A DNA stretch of 38,696 bases, from contig JAQIBZ010000577.1 in NCBI GenBank assembly GCA_027858815.1, positions 1-38,696 of the forward strand, read 5' to 3'. The stretch comes from Desulfobacteraceae bacterium (GTDB taxonomy: Bacteria > Desulfobacterota > Desulfobacteria > Desulfobacterales > Desulfosalsimonadaceae). The notes under the pieces are model-generated. The model was not told where the DNA came from, did no database searches, and saw only the letters and a list, made by a program, of their open reading frames with translations. Below are positions 24,586 to 31,719 of the stretch, in pieces. Position 1 is the first letter of the stretch, and every line of letters begins with the position of its first letter. Made by a program: the position numbers and the translations under genes.

Positions 24586-25767
24586 ATGCGGCTGATTTGG
24601 AACCATAAAAAAACTATCATTCCCCTCCCATTTTCTTATTATTTTGTGCCGGCCACAATCATCGCCCTGACTGGTTTTTTCGATTCCATCTATCTGGCGG
24701 TATCTCATTACCGCAATTATGCTGACATGGGTTATCAGAGCTTTTGCGCGATTTCCCGATCTCTTAATTGCGATACGGTTTCCCAAAGCGCTTATTCCAT
24801 TTTCTTGGATGTTCCGGTGCCGATTTGGGGGATTCTGGGATATGGTTTTTTTATGTTCCTGCTGTGTTTTGCATGGGATAGAAAGGCTGAGAAAAAACGA
24901 GTCTGGACCCTGTTGATGCTGATCAGTTTGGCATTCAGCATTTACAGTGTTATCCTGGCATTTATCTCTTCCTATTATATCCACAGCTACTGTATCATGT
25001 GCATTTTGAGTTATGGAGTCAATCTGGCGCTTCTTTTTTATGCATGGATTATACGGAAACGATTTGCCTGTGAATCGATTTTCACTGCCGCCAAACTGGA
25101 TGTCCTTTATTTGTTGAGTTATAAAAAAATTGTGATTCCTGTTGGATTGGTTTTTGTCACAATGTCCCTTTTCATGATCTTTTTTTTCCCTCCTTACTGG
25201 CATATGAATCCGCCGGCGTTATCTAATACCATTCCCACCGGTGTCAATGAAGACGGTTATCCCTGGATCGGGGCCGAGCACCCAGAACTGATCATCACCG
25301 AATTTTCCGACTACCGGTGTTTTCAGTGTAAAAAAATGCATTATTTTCTCCGCCGGCTCATTGAAGCGCATCCGGAAAAAATTCGGCTGATTCACCGGCA
25401 GTTTCCCATGGACCATACTATTAACCCTCTGGTCACCATTCCTTTCCATACGGGCGCTGCCAAACTCTCGATGCTGGCGATATTTGCCGGGGAACATGGG
25501 AAATTCTGGGAAATGAACGATTATTTATTTAATTTGTTAAAAAATATTGAAGCGGTGAATATGAGAAATATTGCCGGAAAAATCGGCCTTGACCTTGAAA
25601 CCATGCGCCATGCTTTTCAGGACCGCCGATTATGGAATATATTATGGGGAGATATTAAGGAAGGTATCAAGGTTCATGAATTGACCGGCACGCCGGGCTT
25701 TGTTATTAAGGGTCAGGTATACGAGGGACAAATCCCAGCAGAAATTCTAAAACCATATCTTGAATAA
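24586..25767 (+). CDS. VKOR-DsbA fusion, periplasmic disulfide-forming enzyme
   Basis: A 393-residue fusion. The N-terminal vitamin K epoxide reductase domain (about 18-155) has four to five membrane segments, loop cysteines C54 and C62 (FCAISRSLNCDTVSQS) and the quinone-side CxxC C136-I-M-C139. A further membrane anchor at about 182-202 leads to a DsbA-like thioredoxin domain (about 225-393) with active site C245-F-Q-C248 and cis-proline in GTPGFVIKG (near 370). VKOR passes electrons from the thioredoxin partner to quinone, so the fusion is a self-contained oxidase making disulfides in exported proteins. GGAGG lies ten bases before ATG. Its neighbours are GT-Cs, and both window pilins have a cysteine pair, so it may serve them. 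Confidence 0.93.
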   Translation: MRLIWNHKKTIIPLPFSYYFVPATIIALTGFFDSIYLAVSHYRNYADMGYQSFCAISRSLNCDTVSQSAYSIFLDVPVPIWGILGYGFFMFLLCFAWDRKAEKKRVWTLLMLISLAFSIYSVILAFISSYYIHSYCIMCILSYGVNLALLFYAWIIRKRFACESIFTAAKLDVLYLLSYKKIVIPVGLVFVTMSLFMIFFFPPYWHMNPPALSNTIPTGVNEDGYPWIGAEHPELIITEFSDYRCFQCKKMHYFLRRLIEAHPEKIRLIHRQFPMDHTINPLVTIPFHTGAAKLSMLAIFAGEHGKFWEMNDYLFNLLKNIEAVNMRNIAGKIGLDLETMRHAFQDRRLWNILWGDIKEGIKVHELTGTPGFVIKGQVYEGQIPAEILKPYLE

Positions 25768-25786
25768 CAAAAATTTATGTTTTGAT

Positions 25787-27451
25787 ATGAAAACCTCAGC
25801 CAATCAAAAATCATACTGGACTTCTATTGTTTATGGCTTCATGATCGCAGGTGTTGTGGCGATCATCGCCCTTATGGCCAGCGTTCCGCCGGTCAGCCGG
25901 GATGCGCTGATTCACCATCTGGCCATACCGAAATTGTACCTGCGACATGGCGGTATGTTTGAGATTCCGGCGTTTTCCTTTTCCTATTATCCCATGAACC
26001 TGGATTTGCTGTATCTGATTCCGTTGTATTTTAAAAATGATATCTTCCCGAAATTTATCCATTTTGCTTTTGCTCTGGCAACCGCCTGGATGGTTTACCG
26101 ATATTTAAAACGCCGGCTCAATATTGAGTATGCGCTGTTGGGCAGTCTTTTTTTTCTTTCCATTCCCGTTATTGTGAATCAGTCAACCATTGTATATGTG
26201 GATTTGGGCCTGGTCTGTTTTTTGTTTGCCGCGCTGATGTATTTGTTCAAGTGGATTGAGTATGATTTTAAAATAAAATATCTGCTTATCAGCGCTGTGT
26301 TTTGCGGGTTTGCCATGGGAACGAAATACAATGGTCTGGTCGGTCTGTTTCTATTGGGTCTATTTGTGCCGCTTGTTTATGCACGATACCATGCTGAAGA
26401 GCAATCCCATGCCAGAAAAGCCATTGGGTATTCAGCAGTGTATGTTCTTATCGCATTGATTATTTTTTCACCCTGGATGATTCGCAATACGATCTGGACC
26501 GGAAATCCGGTTTATCCTCTGTATAACAGCGTGTTTAATTCAGGAGCGGCACACACTGAAGCAGTTGATGAAGATGAGCATGAGAAAGGTTCCCGCATGA
26601 ATCATTTCCAGATCCGTCGAGACCTGTACGGGGAATCCGGCCTTGAAATCGCGCTGATTCCCTTACGGGTATTTTTTCAGGGGAGAGACAATGATCCTAA
26701 ATATTTTGACGGCCGGGCCAACCCATTTCTGTTGTTACTGCCGATTTTTGCATTTTTGGGAATCCGGACAAATCCCCGGCAGATCAAAACAGAAAAATAT
26801 CTCATGCTGGGATTTTCTGTCTTCTTTCTTTTATTTGCCTGCGCCCAGACAGTGATTCGGATTCGGTATTTCGCGCCCATTTTCCCCCCATTGGTAATTC
26901 TATCCATGTTCGGCCTGCGTCATATCCAGAAAAATCTTTTGAGCCGGAATTTACAGATAGGAGCTTTTGCGAACCGGACATGTATTATCAGCATTATATT
27001 TGTCATGCTCGGCTTAAACGCAAAATACATGATGGAACGATTCAGTTATGCACAGCCTCTGGCTTATCTGAGCGGAAAAGTCAGCAGGGATCAATATATT
27101 CAGAAATTCCGGCCTGAGTATGCATCCATGCAATACGCTAATCGTAATTTAACCAAAAACGATCGAATTCTTGGTGTTTATACAGGCAACAGAGGTTATT
27201 ATTCGGATATCGATATGGTGTTCAGTCTGGATTTATTGCAAGACTTGGCAGCGGAAGCCAATACACCCGAAGATATCGCCGAAGGCCTGAAGAAACTTGG
27301 CATCACGCATTTGCTGGTGAATTATGAATTGTTTAATTTTTGGGTGAAAAATTACAGCCTGCATGAAAAACAGATGCTCAAGGATTTCTTTGAGAAAATG
27401 ACAGTTACAGAATTCTCAAAGGATCAAAACGGGTTGTTGAAAGTTTTGTAA
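25787..27451 (+). CDS. GT-C (phospholipid carrier-dependent) glycosyltransferase-like membrane protein
   Basis: About 554 residues from ATG 25787 (track start TTG 25760 overlaps the VKOR-DsbA stop). After the first membrane segment the loop reads PPVSRDALIHHLAIPKLYL and then FSYYPMNLDLLYL. This SRDAL...H.AIPK...YYPMN pattern is typical of bacterial GT-C-fold proteins often labelled phospholipid carrier-dependent glycosyltransferases. Ten or so further segments follow, and after about residue 420 a soluble domain (KNDRILGVYTGNRGYYSD, GITHLLVNYELF) similar to the C-terminal domains of other GT39-like enzymes. No TPR. It is 19 bases downstream of the VKOR-DsbA gene and probably co-transcribed. 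Donor and acceptor unknown. Confidence 0.75.
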   Translation: MKTSANQKSYWTSIVYGFMIAGVVAIIALMASVPPVSRDALIHHLAIPKLYLRHGGMFEIPAFSFSYYPMNLDLLYLIPLYFKNDIFPKFIHFAFALATAWMVYRYLKRRLNIEYALLGSLFFLSIPVIVNQSTIVYVDLGLVCFLFAALMYLFKWIEYDFKIKYLLISAVFCGFAMGTKYNGLVGLFLLGLFVPLVYARYHAEEQSHARKAIGYSAVYVLIALIIFSPWMIRNTIWTGNPVYPLYNSVFNSGAAHTEAVDEDEHEKGSRMNHFQIRRDLYGESGLEIALIPLRVFFQGRDNDPKYFDGRANPFLLLLPIFAFLGIRTNPRQIKTEKYLMLGFSVFFLLFACAQTVIRIRYFAPIFPPLVILSMFGLRHIQKNLLSRNLQIGAFANRTCIISIIFVMLGLNAKYMMERFSYAQPLAYLSGKVSRDQYIQKFRPEYASMQYANRNLTKNDRILGVYTGNRGYYSDIDMVFSLDLLQDLAAEANTPEDIAEGLKKLGITHLLVNYELFNFWVKNYSLHEKQMLKDFFEKMTVTEFSKDQNGLLKVL

Positions 27452-27500
27452 TGCTTTAAAATTGATGGTAAGTATTGTCCCCGTAGCTTTGAAAAACAGA

Positions 27501-27542
27501 TTGACTTCAAACACCCCATTGCTATATTTGTATAACAGGAGG
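27501..27542 (+). promoter_or_regulatory. Sigma-70-type promoter and ribosome-binding site of the RelBE-type pair
   Basis: TTGACT (27501-27506), a 16-base spacer, then TATATT (27523-27528), with an alternative TATAAC at 27531. AGGAGG (27537-27542) lies seven bases before the antitoxin ATG, so the leader is very short. A separate promoter fits an autonomous, autoregulated toxin-antitoxin cassette. No clean operator palindrome was seen. Confidence 0.6.
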
Positions 27543-27549
27543 AGAGAAT

Positions 27550-27765
27550 ATGTTAGCCATCAGATTGCCGGACGAAATCGAAAAAAGACTTGAATCCCTG
27601 GCTGAAAAGACGGGACGAACCAAATCGTTTTATGCCAGGGAAGCCATTATGGAGCATCTGGAAGATATAGAGGATTACTATCTTGCAGTCCATCGAATTG
27701 AAAATCCGCCCGAAAGAAGCTGGTCGTTAGAAGAATTGGAGAAGGATTTTGATCTGGAAGGTTGA
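27550..27765 (+). CDS. Antitoxin, ribbon-helix-helix (RelB/DUF6290-like)
   Basis: A 71-residue protein. The start MLAIRLPDEIEKRLESLAEKTGRTKSFYAREAI is a classic ribbon-helix-helix DNA-binding domain (residues 1-45). The acidic tail (IENPPERSWSLEELEKDFDL) would wrap the toxin. Antitoxins of this type bind and repress their own promoter and neutralise a RelE/ParE-like toxin. It overlaps the downstream toxin by 17 bases, typical of such pairs, and has AGGAGG before the ATG. Confidence 0.9.
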   Translation: MLAIRLPDEIEKRLESLAEKTGRTKSFYAREAIMEHLEDIEDYYLAVHRIENPPERSWSLEELEKDFDLEG

Positions 27766-28015
27766 ATTCGATGAACGGGCCAGAAAAGAATTGCGCAAGT
27801 TGGATCGACAGGCACAGGTTAATATCCTGAGTTATTTGAGAACCCGCATTGCCACGCACGAAGATCCCCGTCGATTTGGAGATCCTCTTCGGAAAACGTT
27901 GATCGGGTTATGGAAATACCGGGTAGGCCCTTACCGTATTATTTGTTATATTAACGAGAATGTTGTCACTGTCCGCGTTCTCCGTGTCGGCCATCGTAAA
28001 AATGTATATGAATAA
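27749..28015 (+). CDS. RelE/ParE-superfamily toxin
   Basis: An 88-residue basic protein: IWKVEFDERARKELRKLDRQAQ (N-terminal helix pair), DPLRKTLIGLWKYRVGPYRIICYI and VTVRVLRVGHRKNVYE. The GLWKYRVGPYRIIC-type strand and the final VGHRKxVY are characteristic of RelE mRNA-cleaving toxins, in which Arg, Lys and the terminal Tyr contribute to catalysis. It is probably a ribosome-dependent mRNA endonuclease counteracted by the upstream antitoxin. A terminator begins at its stop codon. It sits between glycosylation genes, which suggests an inserted stability cassette. Confidence 0.9.
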   Translation: MIWKVEFDERARKELRKLDRQAQVNILSYLRTRIATHEDPRRFGDPLRKTLIGLWKYRVGPYRIICYINENVVTVRVLRVGHRKNVYE

Positions 28016-28036
28016 CTGCCATCCGGCAGTTATTTT
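28011..28036 (+). terminator. Rho-independent terminator after the toxin gene
   Basis: AATAACTGCC (28011-28020) pairs perfectly with GGCAGTTATT (28025-28034) around the four-base loop ATCC and is followed by TT. The toxin stop codon lies within the 5' arm. The stem is symmetrical and could act in both directions. It isolates the toxin-antitoxin pair from the GT2 gene, which starts 22 bases later and so needs its own promoter or read-through. Confidence 0.75.
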
Positions 28037-28057
28037 GGATTCAGGAAATCAGCGTAA

Positions 28058-29005
28058 ATGTATAAAAATAAAAAAATAGGCGTTGTTATACCCGCCCATA
28101 ACGAGGAAACCCAGATAGGCAAGGTCCTCGAAACCATGCCGGATTTTATCGATCAGATAGTTATTGTCGATGATAAGAGCACTGATAAAACCGTTGGAAT
28201 CATAAATTCTTATCAGAAAAAATTCCAGAATATCACCCTCCTTGAGCATAAAACGAATAAAGGGGCAGGGGGGGCAATGATAACGGCCTATAATTTTGCA
28301 AAATCGATGGATCTTGATGTGGTGGTCCGGATGGACGGTGACGGCCAGATGGCTCCAAAAGATTTGCCGGCATTGCTTGATCCGGTAGTTGAAGGGAAGG
28401 CTGATTATTCAAAAGGCAACCGTCTCTTTACCGGTGAGGCGTATCAGAAAATTCCGAAAGTCAGATATTTCGGCAATGCGTTTTTATCGTTATTTACTAA
28501 AATAGCATCCGGATACTGGCATGTGGCAGACTCGCAGTCAGGGTATACTGCAATAAACAAAAAAGCGCTTCAAATGATTGATTGGAATCAACTGTATACC
28601 TGGTATGGACATCCAAACGATATTCTGGTTCGTTTAAATGTGCAAAATTTTAGAGTTAAAGACGTACCCGTTGAACCGGTTTATAATATCGGTGAAAAAT
28701 CAGGGATAAAAATCGGACGCGCGATATTTAAAATCGGATGGTTGCTGATCAAGCTGTTTTTCTGGAGAATGAAAGAAAAGTATATCATTCGCGATTTTCA
28801 TCCACTGGTGTTCTTTTATGCGCTAGGTGGTTTATTCGGTATTGTTACTTTTCTGCTTTTTATTCGCCTTCTAATCCTATGGTATCTAACCGGCTATATT
28901 CCACCCATCAATGCGCTGGCGGCCATGTTTTCGTTCATGAGCGCCAGTTTGTTCACGCTTTTTGGAATGTGGTTTGATATGGAGGCGAATAAGGATTTGA
29001 AATGA
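28058..29005 (+). CDS. GT2 polyprenyl-phosphate glycosyltransferase with two C-terminal membrane segments (GtrB/DPM-like)
   Basis: A 315-residue enzyme. The GT-A domain has GVVIPAHNEETQIG (8-21), IVDDKSTDKT (36-45), TNKGAGGAMITAY (66-78) and RMDGDGQMAPKDL (91-103), the last giving the DxD-type metal site. Two hydrophobic segments near the end (FFYALGGLFGIVTFLLFIRLLI and the ALAAMFSFMSASLFTLFGMW region) are typical of GtrB-like and related lipid-linked-sugar synthases. It would add a hexose to polyprenyl phosphate for use by a GT-C enzyme. It starts 22 bases after the toxin terminator, with AGGA about 12 bases upstream. A truncated, diverged copy of its second half lies at 30119-30661. Confidence 0.85.
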   Translation: MYKNKKIGVVIPAHNEETQIGKVLETMPDFIDQIVIVDDKSTDKTVGIINSYQKKFQNITLLEHKTNKGAGGAMITAYNFAKSMDLDVVVRMDGDGQMAPKDLPALLDPVVEGKADYSKGNRLFTGEAYQKIPKVRYFGNAFLSLFTKIASGYWHVADSQSGYTAINKKALQMIDWNQLYTWYGHPNDILVRLNVQNFRVKDVPVEPVYNIGEKSGIKIGRAIFKIGWLLIKLFFWRMKEKYIIRDFHPLVFFYALGGLFGIVTFLLFIRLLILWYLTGYIPPINALAAMFSFMSASLFTLFGMWFDMEANKDLK

Positions 29006-29041
29006 TATCGAAATAATTTTGTTGGTTAATGCGGGTATAAA

Positions 29042-29335
29042 ATGCGACTCATAGAATCAGAAAAGATGATTATTAAAAAGGTTGCACAAGAAATATTCGG
29101 TCCTGAAGTTAGAATATTTTTGTTTGGCAGTCGGGTAAATGATTCCTTAAAAGGCGGTGACATCGATTTATATATAGAAACAGAAAAGCATGCGCTACTT
29201 CAGGACAAAATATCATTATTGTCGCTTCTGAAATTAACTCTTGGGGATCAAAAGATTGATGTGGTGGTCAATGCGCCGAATAAAAATGACCAGAAAATTT
29301 TTCACATTGCTCGACAAACAGGAATTGAGTTATGA
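29042..29335 (+). CDS. MNT-type minimal nucleotidyltransferase (antitoxin of HEPT/MNT pair)
   Basis: A 97-residue minimal nucleotidyltransferase: RIFLFGSRVNDSLKGGDIDLYIE contains the GS-x(9-10)-DxD motif that binds nucleotide and metal, and QKIDVVVNA supplies the later acidic strand. In MntA/HepT systems this protein AMPylates and thereby inactivates the HEPT toxin. The gene overlaps the next one by four bases (ATGA). It lies between a GT2 gene and that gene's truncated copy. Confidence 0.87.
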   Translation: MRLIESEKMIIKKVAQEIFGPEVRIFLFGSRVNDSLKGGDIDLYIETEKHALLQDKISLLSLLKLTLGDQKIDVVVNAPNKNDQKIFHIARQTGIEL

Positions 29336-29763
29336 CCTTTTCAGATATCTATAAAGTTTTGGATTTACATTTCAGCCGGGCGGACAAAGCTGCGGATGAA
29401 ATCAGTCGGATTCAACTGGATGCCCATACTTTCGACGATTTTGAAGCTGTGAAAACTATTGATACGTTCATATACCGCTTTTCAAAAATCCAGGATTACA
29501 TGGGAGAAAAATTATTTCCCGTGGTTCTTGATATGCTGGGCGAATATAAATCTTCCTTGTCGTTTATGGATATTCTAAATAAACTTGAACGGTTGGAATT
29601 TATTCAATCCGTCCGACAATGGATTAATTTCAGGGAAATCAGAAACACCTTAACTCATGAATATCCGGACAATGAGAAAGAAATCATTGAAGGCATTAAG
29701 CTTGCCGTGAACGCTTATTCCGAAATCAAAAACATTTACGCAACCATTAATAAAAGGCTTTAG
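29332..29763 (+). CDS. HEPT-domain toxin of the MNT/HEPT pair
   Basis: A 143-residue all-helical protein with the HEPT signature REIRNTLTHEY (an R-x4-6-H-x-Y ribonuclease motif) at about residues 106-116. HEPT toxins cleave RNA and are silenced by their MNT partner, encoded immediately upstream with a four-base overlap. The length and late position of the motif fit the MNT-linked HEPT family rather than the shorter DUF86 type. Some members have an abortive-infection role, but nothing here shows which role applies. Confidence 0.85.
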   Translation: MTFSDIYKVLDLHFSRADKAADEISRIQLDAHTFDDFEAVKTIDTFIYRFSKIQDYMGEKLFPVVLDMLGEYKSSLSFMDILNKLERLEFIQSVRQWINFREIRNTLTHEYPDNEKEIIEGIKLAVNAYSEIKNIYATINKRL

Positions 29764-29880
29764 GGGTGCGTTATTTTACACTCAATGCCTGATTTGTTGC
29801 GCGTTCCAGATTGGGGCTTTACAAATTTCATTAAATGCAGGAGGAATGAATGGACGTCCGTTCAACTGATGATTTATTAA
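29764..29880. other. Debris between the HEPT gene and the HepT remnant
   Basis: About 117 bases with no intact gene. A short frame M-N-G-R-P-F-N follows a good AGGAGG at 29840-29845 but stops at once, and the frame leading into the HepT remnant has a stop at 29878-29880. This is where the start of the DUF86 gene should be; its first 35 or so codons are missing. Confidence 0.5.
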
Positions 29881-30129
29881 TTTGAACAGGATAGAAAGAA
29901 TTATTCTGCGGTAATCAGAGATTTTGAAATCATTGGTGAGGCGGTTGGGAAAATTCCTGAAAACATCAAGCGGAAACACCAAAATGTCGAATGGCAGGAT
30001 ATTAAAGATTTCAGAAACCTGTTGATACATGAGTATTTTGGCGTTGACTTGGAAATCGTGTGGAAAATCATTCAGGATGATCTACCTGTATTGATTTTGA
30101 CGGTAAACAAAATGTTATATGAAGTGTAA
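29881..30129 (+). pseudogene. HepT/DUF86 toxin remnant lacking its N-terminus
   Basis: Not in the ORF track. Reading from 29881 gives about 82 residues: FEQDRKNYSAVIRDFEIIGEAVGKI, then EWQDIKDFRNLLIHEYFGVDLEIVW and a normal ending LPVLILTVNKMLYEV. IIGEA and RNLLIHEYFGVD are hallmarks of DUF86 HepT proteins, with the R-x4-H-x-Y ribonuclease motif (RNLLIHEY) intact. A stop codon precedes the frame and no start codon or partner MNT gene is present, so this is a truncated copy. It ends inside the first codons of the truncated GT2 ORF. Its neighbour is a different-type MNT/HEPT pair, suggesting repeated insertion of such cassettes here. Confidence 0.78.
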
Positions 30130-30661
30130 TCATTTCCGTTTATTTGTATTTACCAAAATCGCCTCCGGGTACTGGCATGTGGCGGATTCCCAATCCGGAT
30201 ATACGGCAATAAACAAAAAAGCGCTTCAACTCATCGACTGGGATCAACTATATACTTGGTACGGACATCCCAATGATATTTTGGTCCGTTTGAACGTTCA
30301 TAATTGCAGGGTTAAAGACGTACCAGTGGAACCGATTTACAATATTGGTGAAAAATCTGGTATCAAGTACAAGAAAGCAATTTTTGCTATCGGATGGCTT
30401 TTGATTAAACTGTTTTTCTGGCGAATGAAAGAAAAATATATTATTCGTGATTTTCATCCACTAGTATTCTTTTATATACTTGGGGGCCTTTTTTCAATGC
30501 TAACTTTCTTGCTGTTTGTTCGACTCTTTATACAGTGGTATCTAAACGGCTATATACCTCCGATAAATGCTTTAGCAGCAATGTTTTCTTTTATGAGCGC
30601 CAGTTTATTTACTCTTTTTGGCATGTGGTTTGATATGGAAGCAAATAAGGATTTGGAATAA
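30119..30661 (+). pseudogene. Truncated duplicate of the GtrB-like GT2 gene (C-terminal half only)
   Basis: A 180-codon ORF. From about codon 11 (FTKIASGYWHVADSQSGY) it aligns with residues 146-315 of the intact GT2 at 28058-29005 to the very end (GMWFDMEANKDLE versus DLK). The DNA is clearly diverged, so the duplication is old or imported. The nucleotide-binding half with the DDxSxD and DGDGQ motifs is missing. The start codon sits within the tail of the HepT remnant and the first ten residues are unrelated. The two membrane segments remain, so a residual membrane protein is conceivable, but a pseudogene is more likely. Confidence 0.8.
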
Positions 30662-30732
30662 AAAAATTTAATATTCAATTTCATATAAATAATAAGCAAT
30701 AATGTTAGTGAATTATATCTGAGGGTAAATCG

Positions 30733-31719
30733 ATGTTTAATAATAAAAATATTCTAATTACAGGTGGCACCGGATCATTCGGGAAGAAATGTACTGAAAT
30801 ATTACTGAAAAGATATCAACCAAATAAAATAATAATTTTCAGCCGAGATGAACTTAAACAATTTGAAATGTCTCAAACATTTCCTGATAAAACATTCCCT
30901 TGTATGCGATATTTTATCGGAGATGTTCGGGATAAGGAAAGACTCTCTCGAGCATTTCGTAATGTAGATTACGTTATCCATGCAGCGGCCATGAAGCAGG
31001 TCCCAGCCGCAGAATACAATCCTTTCGAAGCGATCAAAACTAATATCATCGGTGCTGAAAATATTATCGACGCAGCCATTGATCAAAAGGTAAAACGAGT
31101 GATTGCTTTAAGCACTGATAAAGCGGCTAATCCGATAAATCTTTATGGCGCAACAAAATTATGTTCTGATAAGCTTTTTATTGCTGGGAATTCATATGTC
31201 GGCAGAGATAAAACGATATTTTCAGTTGTTCGCTATGGCAATGTGGTTGGCAGCCGTGGAAGTGTGATACCTTTCTTTTTTAAAAAAAAAGCTGAAGGTG
31301 TCCTTCCCATAACTGATCCTCGCATGACCCGTTTCTGGATTACCCTGGAACAAGGGGTCGATTTTGTAATCAATTCATTTGATTTAATGGTTGGCGGTGA
31401 AGTTTTTGTGCCCAAAATCCCTAGTATGAGAATAACTGATATAGCCAATGCCATTTGTCCTGATTGCCGACTTGAAACAGTGGGTATTCGTGCTGGTGAA
31501 AAACTCCATGAAGTCATGATTCCGATGGACGATGCAAGAAATACGATTGAATTTGATAATTATTTTGTTATAAAACCGGCATTCCGATTTTTTGAGAGAA
31601 GATTTCTGCAGGAAGGGGGTAAAGAACTCCCGGATGGTTTTGAATACAGTTCTGACAAAAATGAAAAGTGGTTATCTTCAGATGAACTAAAAAAAATGAT
31701 TCAACCTGTGACCCCATGA
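30733..31719 (+). CDS. pseB: UDP-GlcNAc 4,6-dehydratase (inverting), PseB
   Basis: A 328-residue Rossmann-fold SDR enzyme: NADP-binding ITGGTGSFG (9-17), FSRDELKQFEM (36-46), AAMKQVPAAEYNP (85-97), and the catalytic region STDKAANPINLYGATK (127-142) with Asp129, Lys130 and Tyr138. This is the FlaA1/PseB set. It removes water and inverts C5 of UDP-GlcNAc to make UDP-4-keto-6-deoxy-AltNAc, the first step of pseudaminic acid synthesis in the cytoplasm. GAGGG precedes the ATG. Its stop overlaps pseC by four bases (ATGA), showing operon organisation. Confidence 0.95.
   Translation: MFNNKNILITGGTGSFGKKCTEILLKRYQPNKIIIFSRDELKQFEMSQTFPDKTFPCMRYFIGDVRDKERLSRAFRNVDYVIHAAAMKQVPAAEYNPFEAIKTNIIGAENIIDAAIDQKVKRVIALSTDKAANPINLYGATKLCSDKLFIAGNSYVGRDKTIFSVVRYGNVVGSRGSVIPFFFKKKAEGVLPITDPRMTRFWITLEQGVDFVINSFDLMVGGEVFVPKIPSMRITDIANAICPDCRLETVGIRAGEKLHEVMIPMDDARNTIEFDNYFVIKPAFRFFERRFLQEGGKELPDGFEYSSDKNEKWLSSDELKKMIQPVTP

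Noticed and set aside
24535-25203. 222-codon minus-strand ORF opposite the VKOR-DsbA gene
   Set aside because: Composition is low-complexity polar (many Gln, Asn, Lys), no domain is visible, and the plus strand encodes an unmistakable VKOR domain. It is a shadow ORF.
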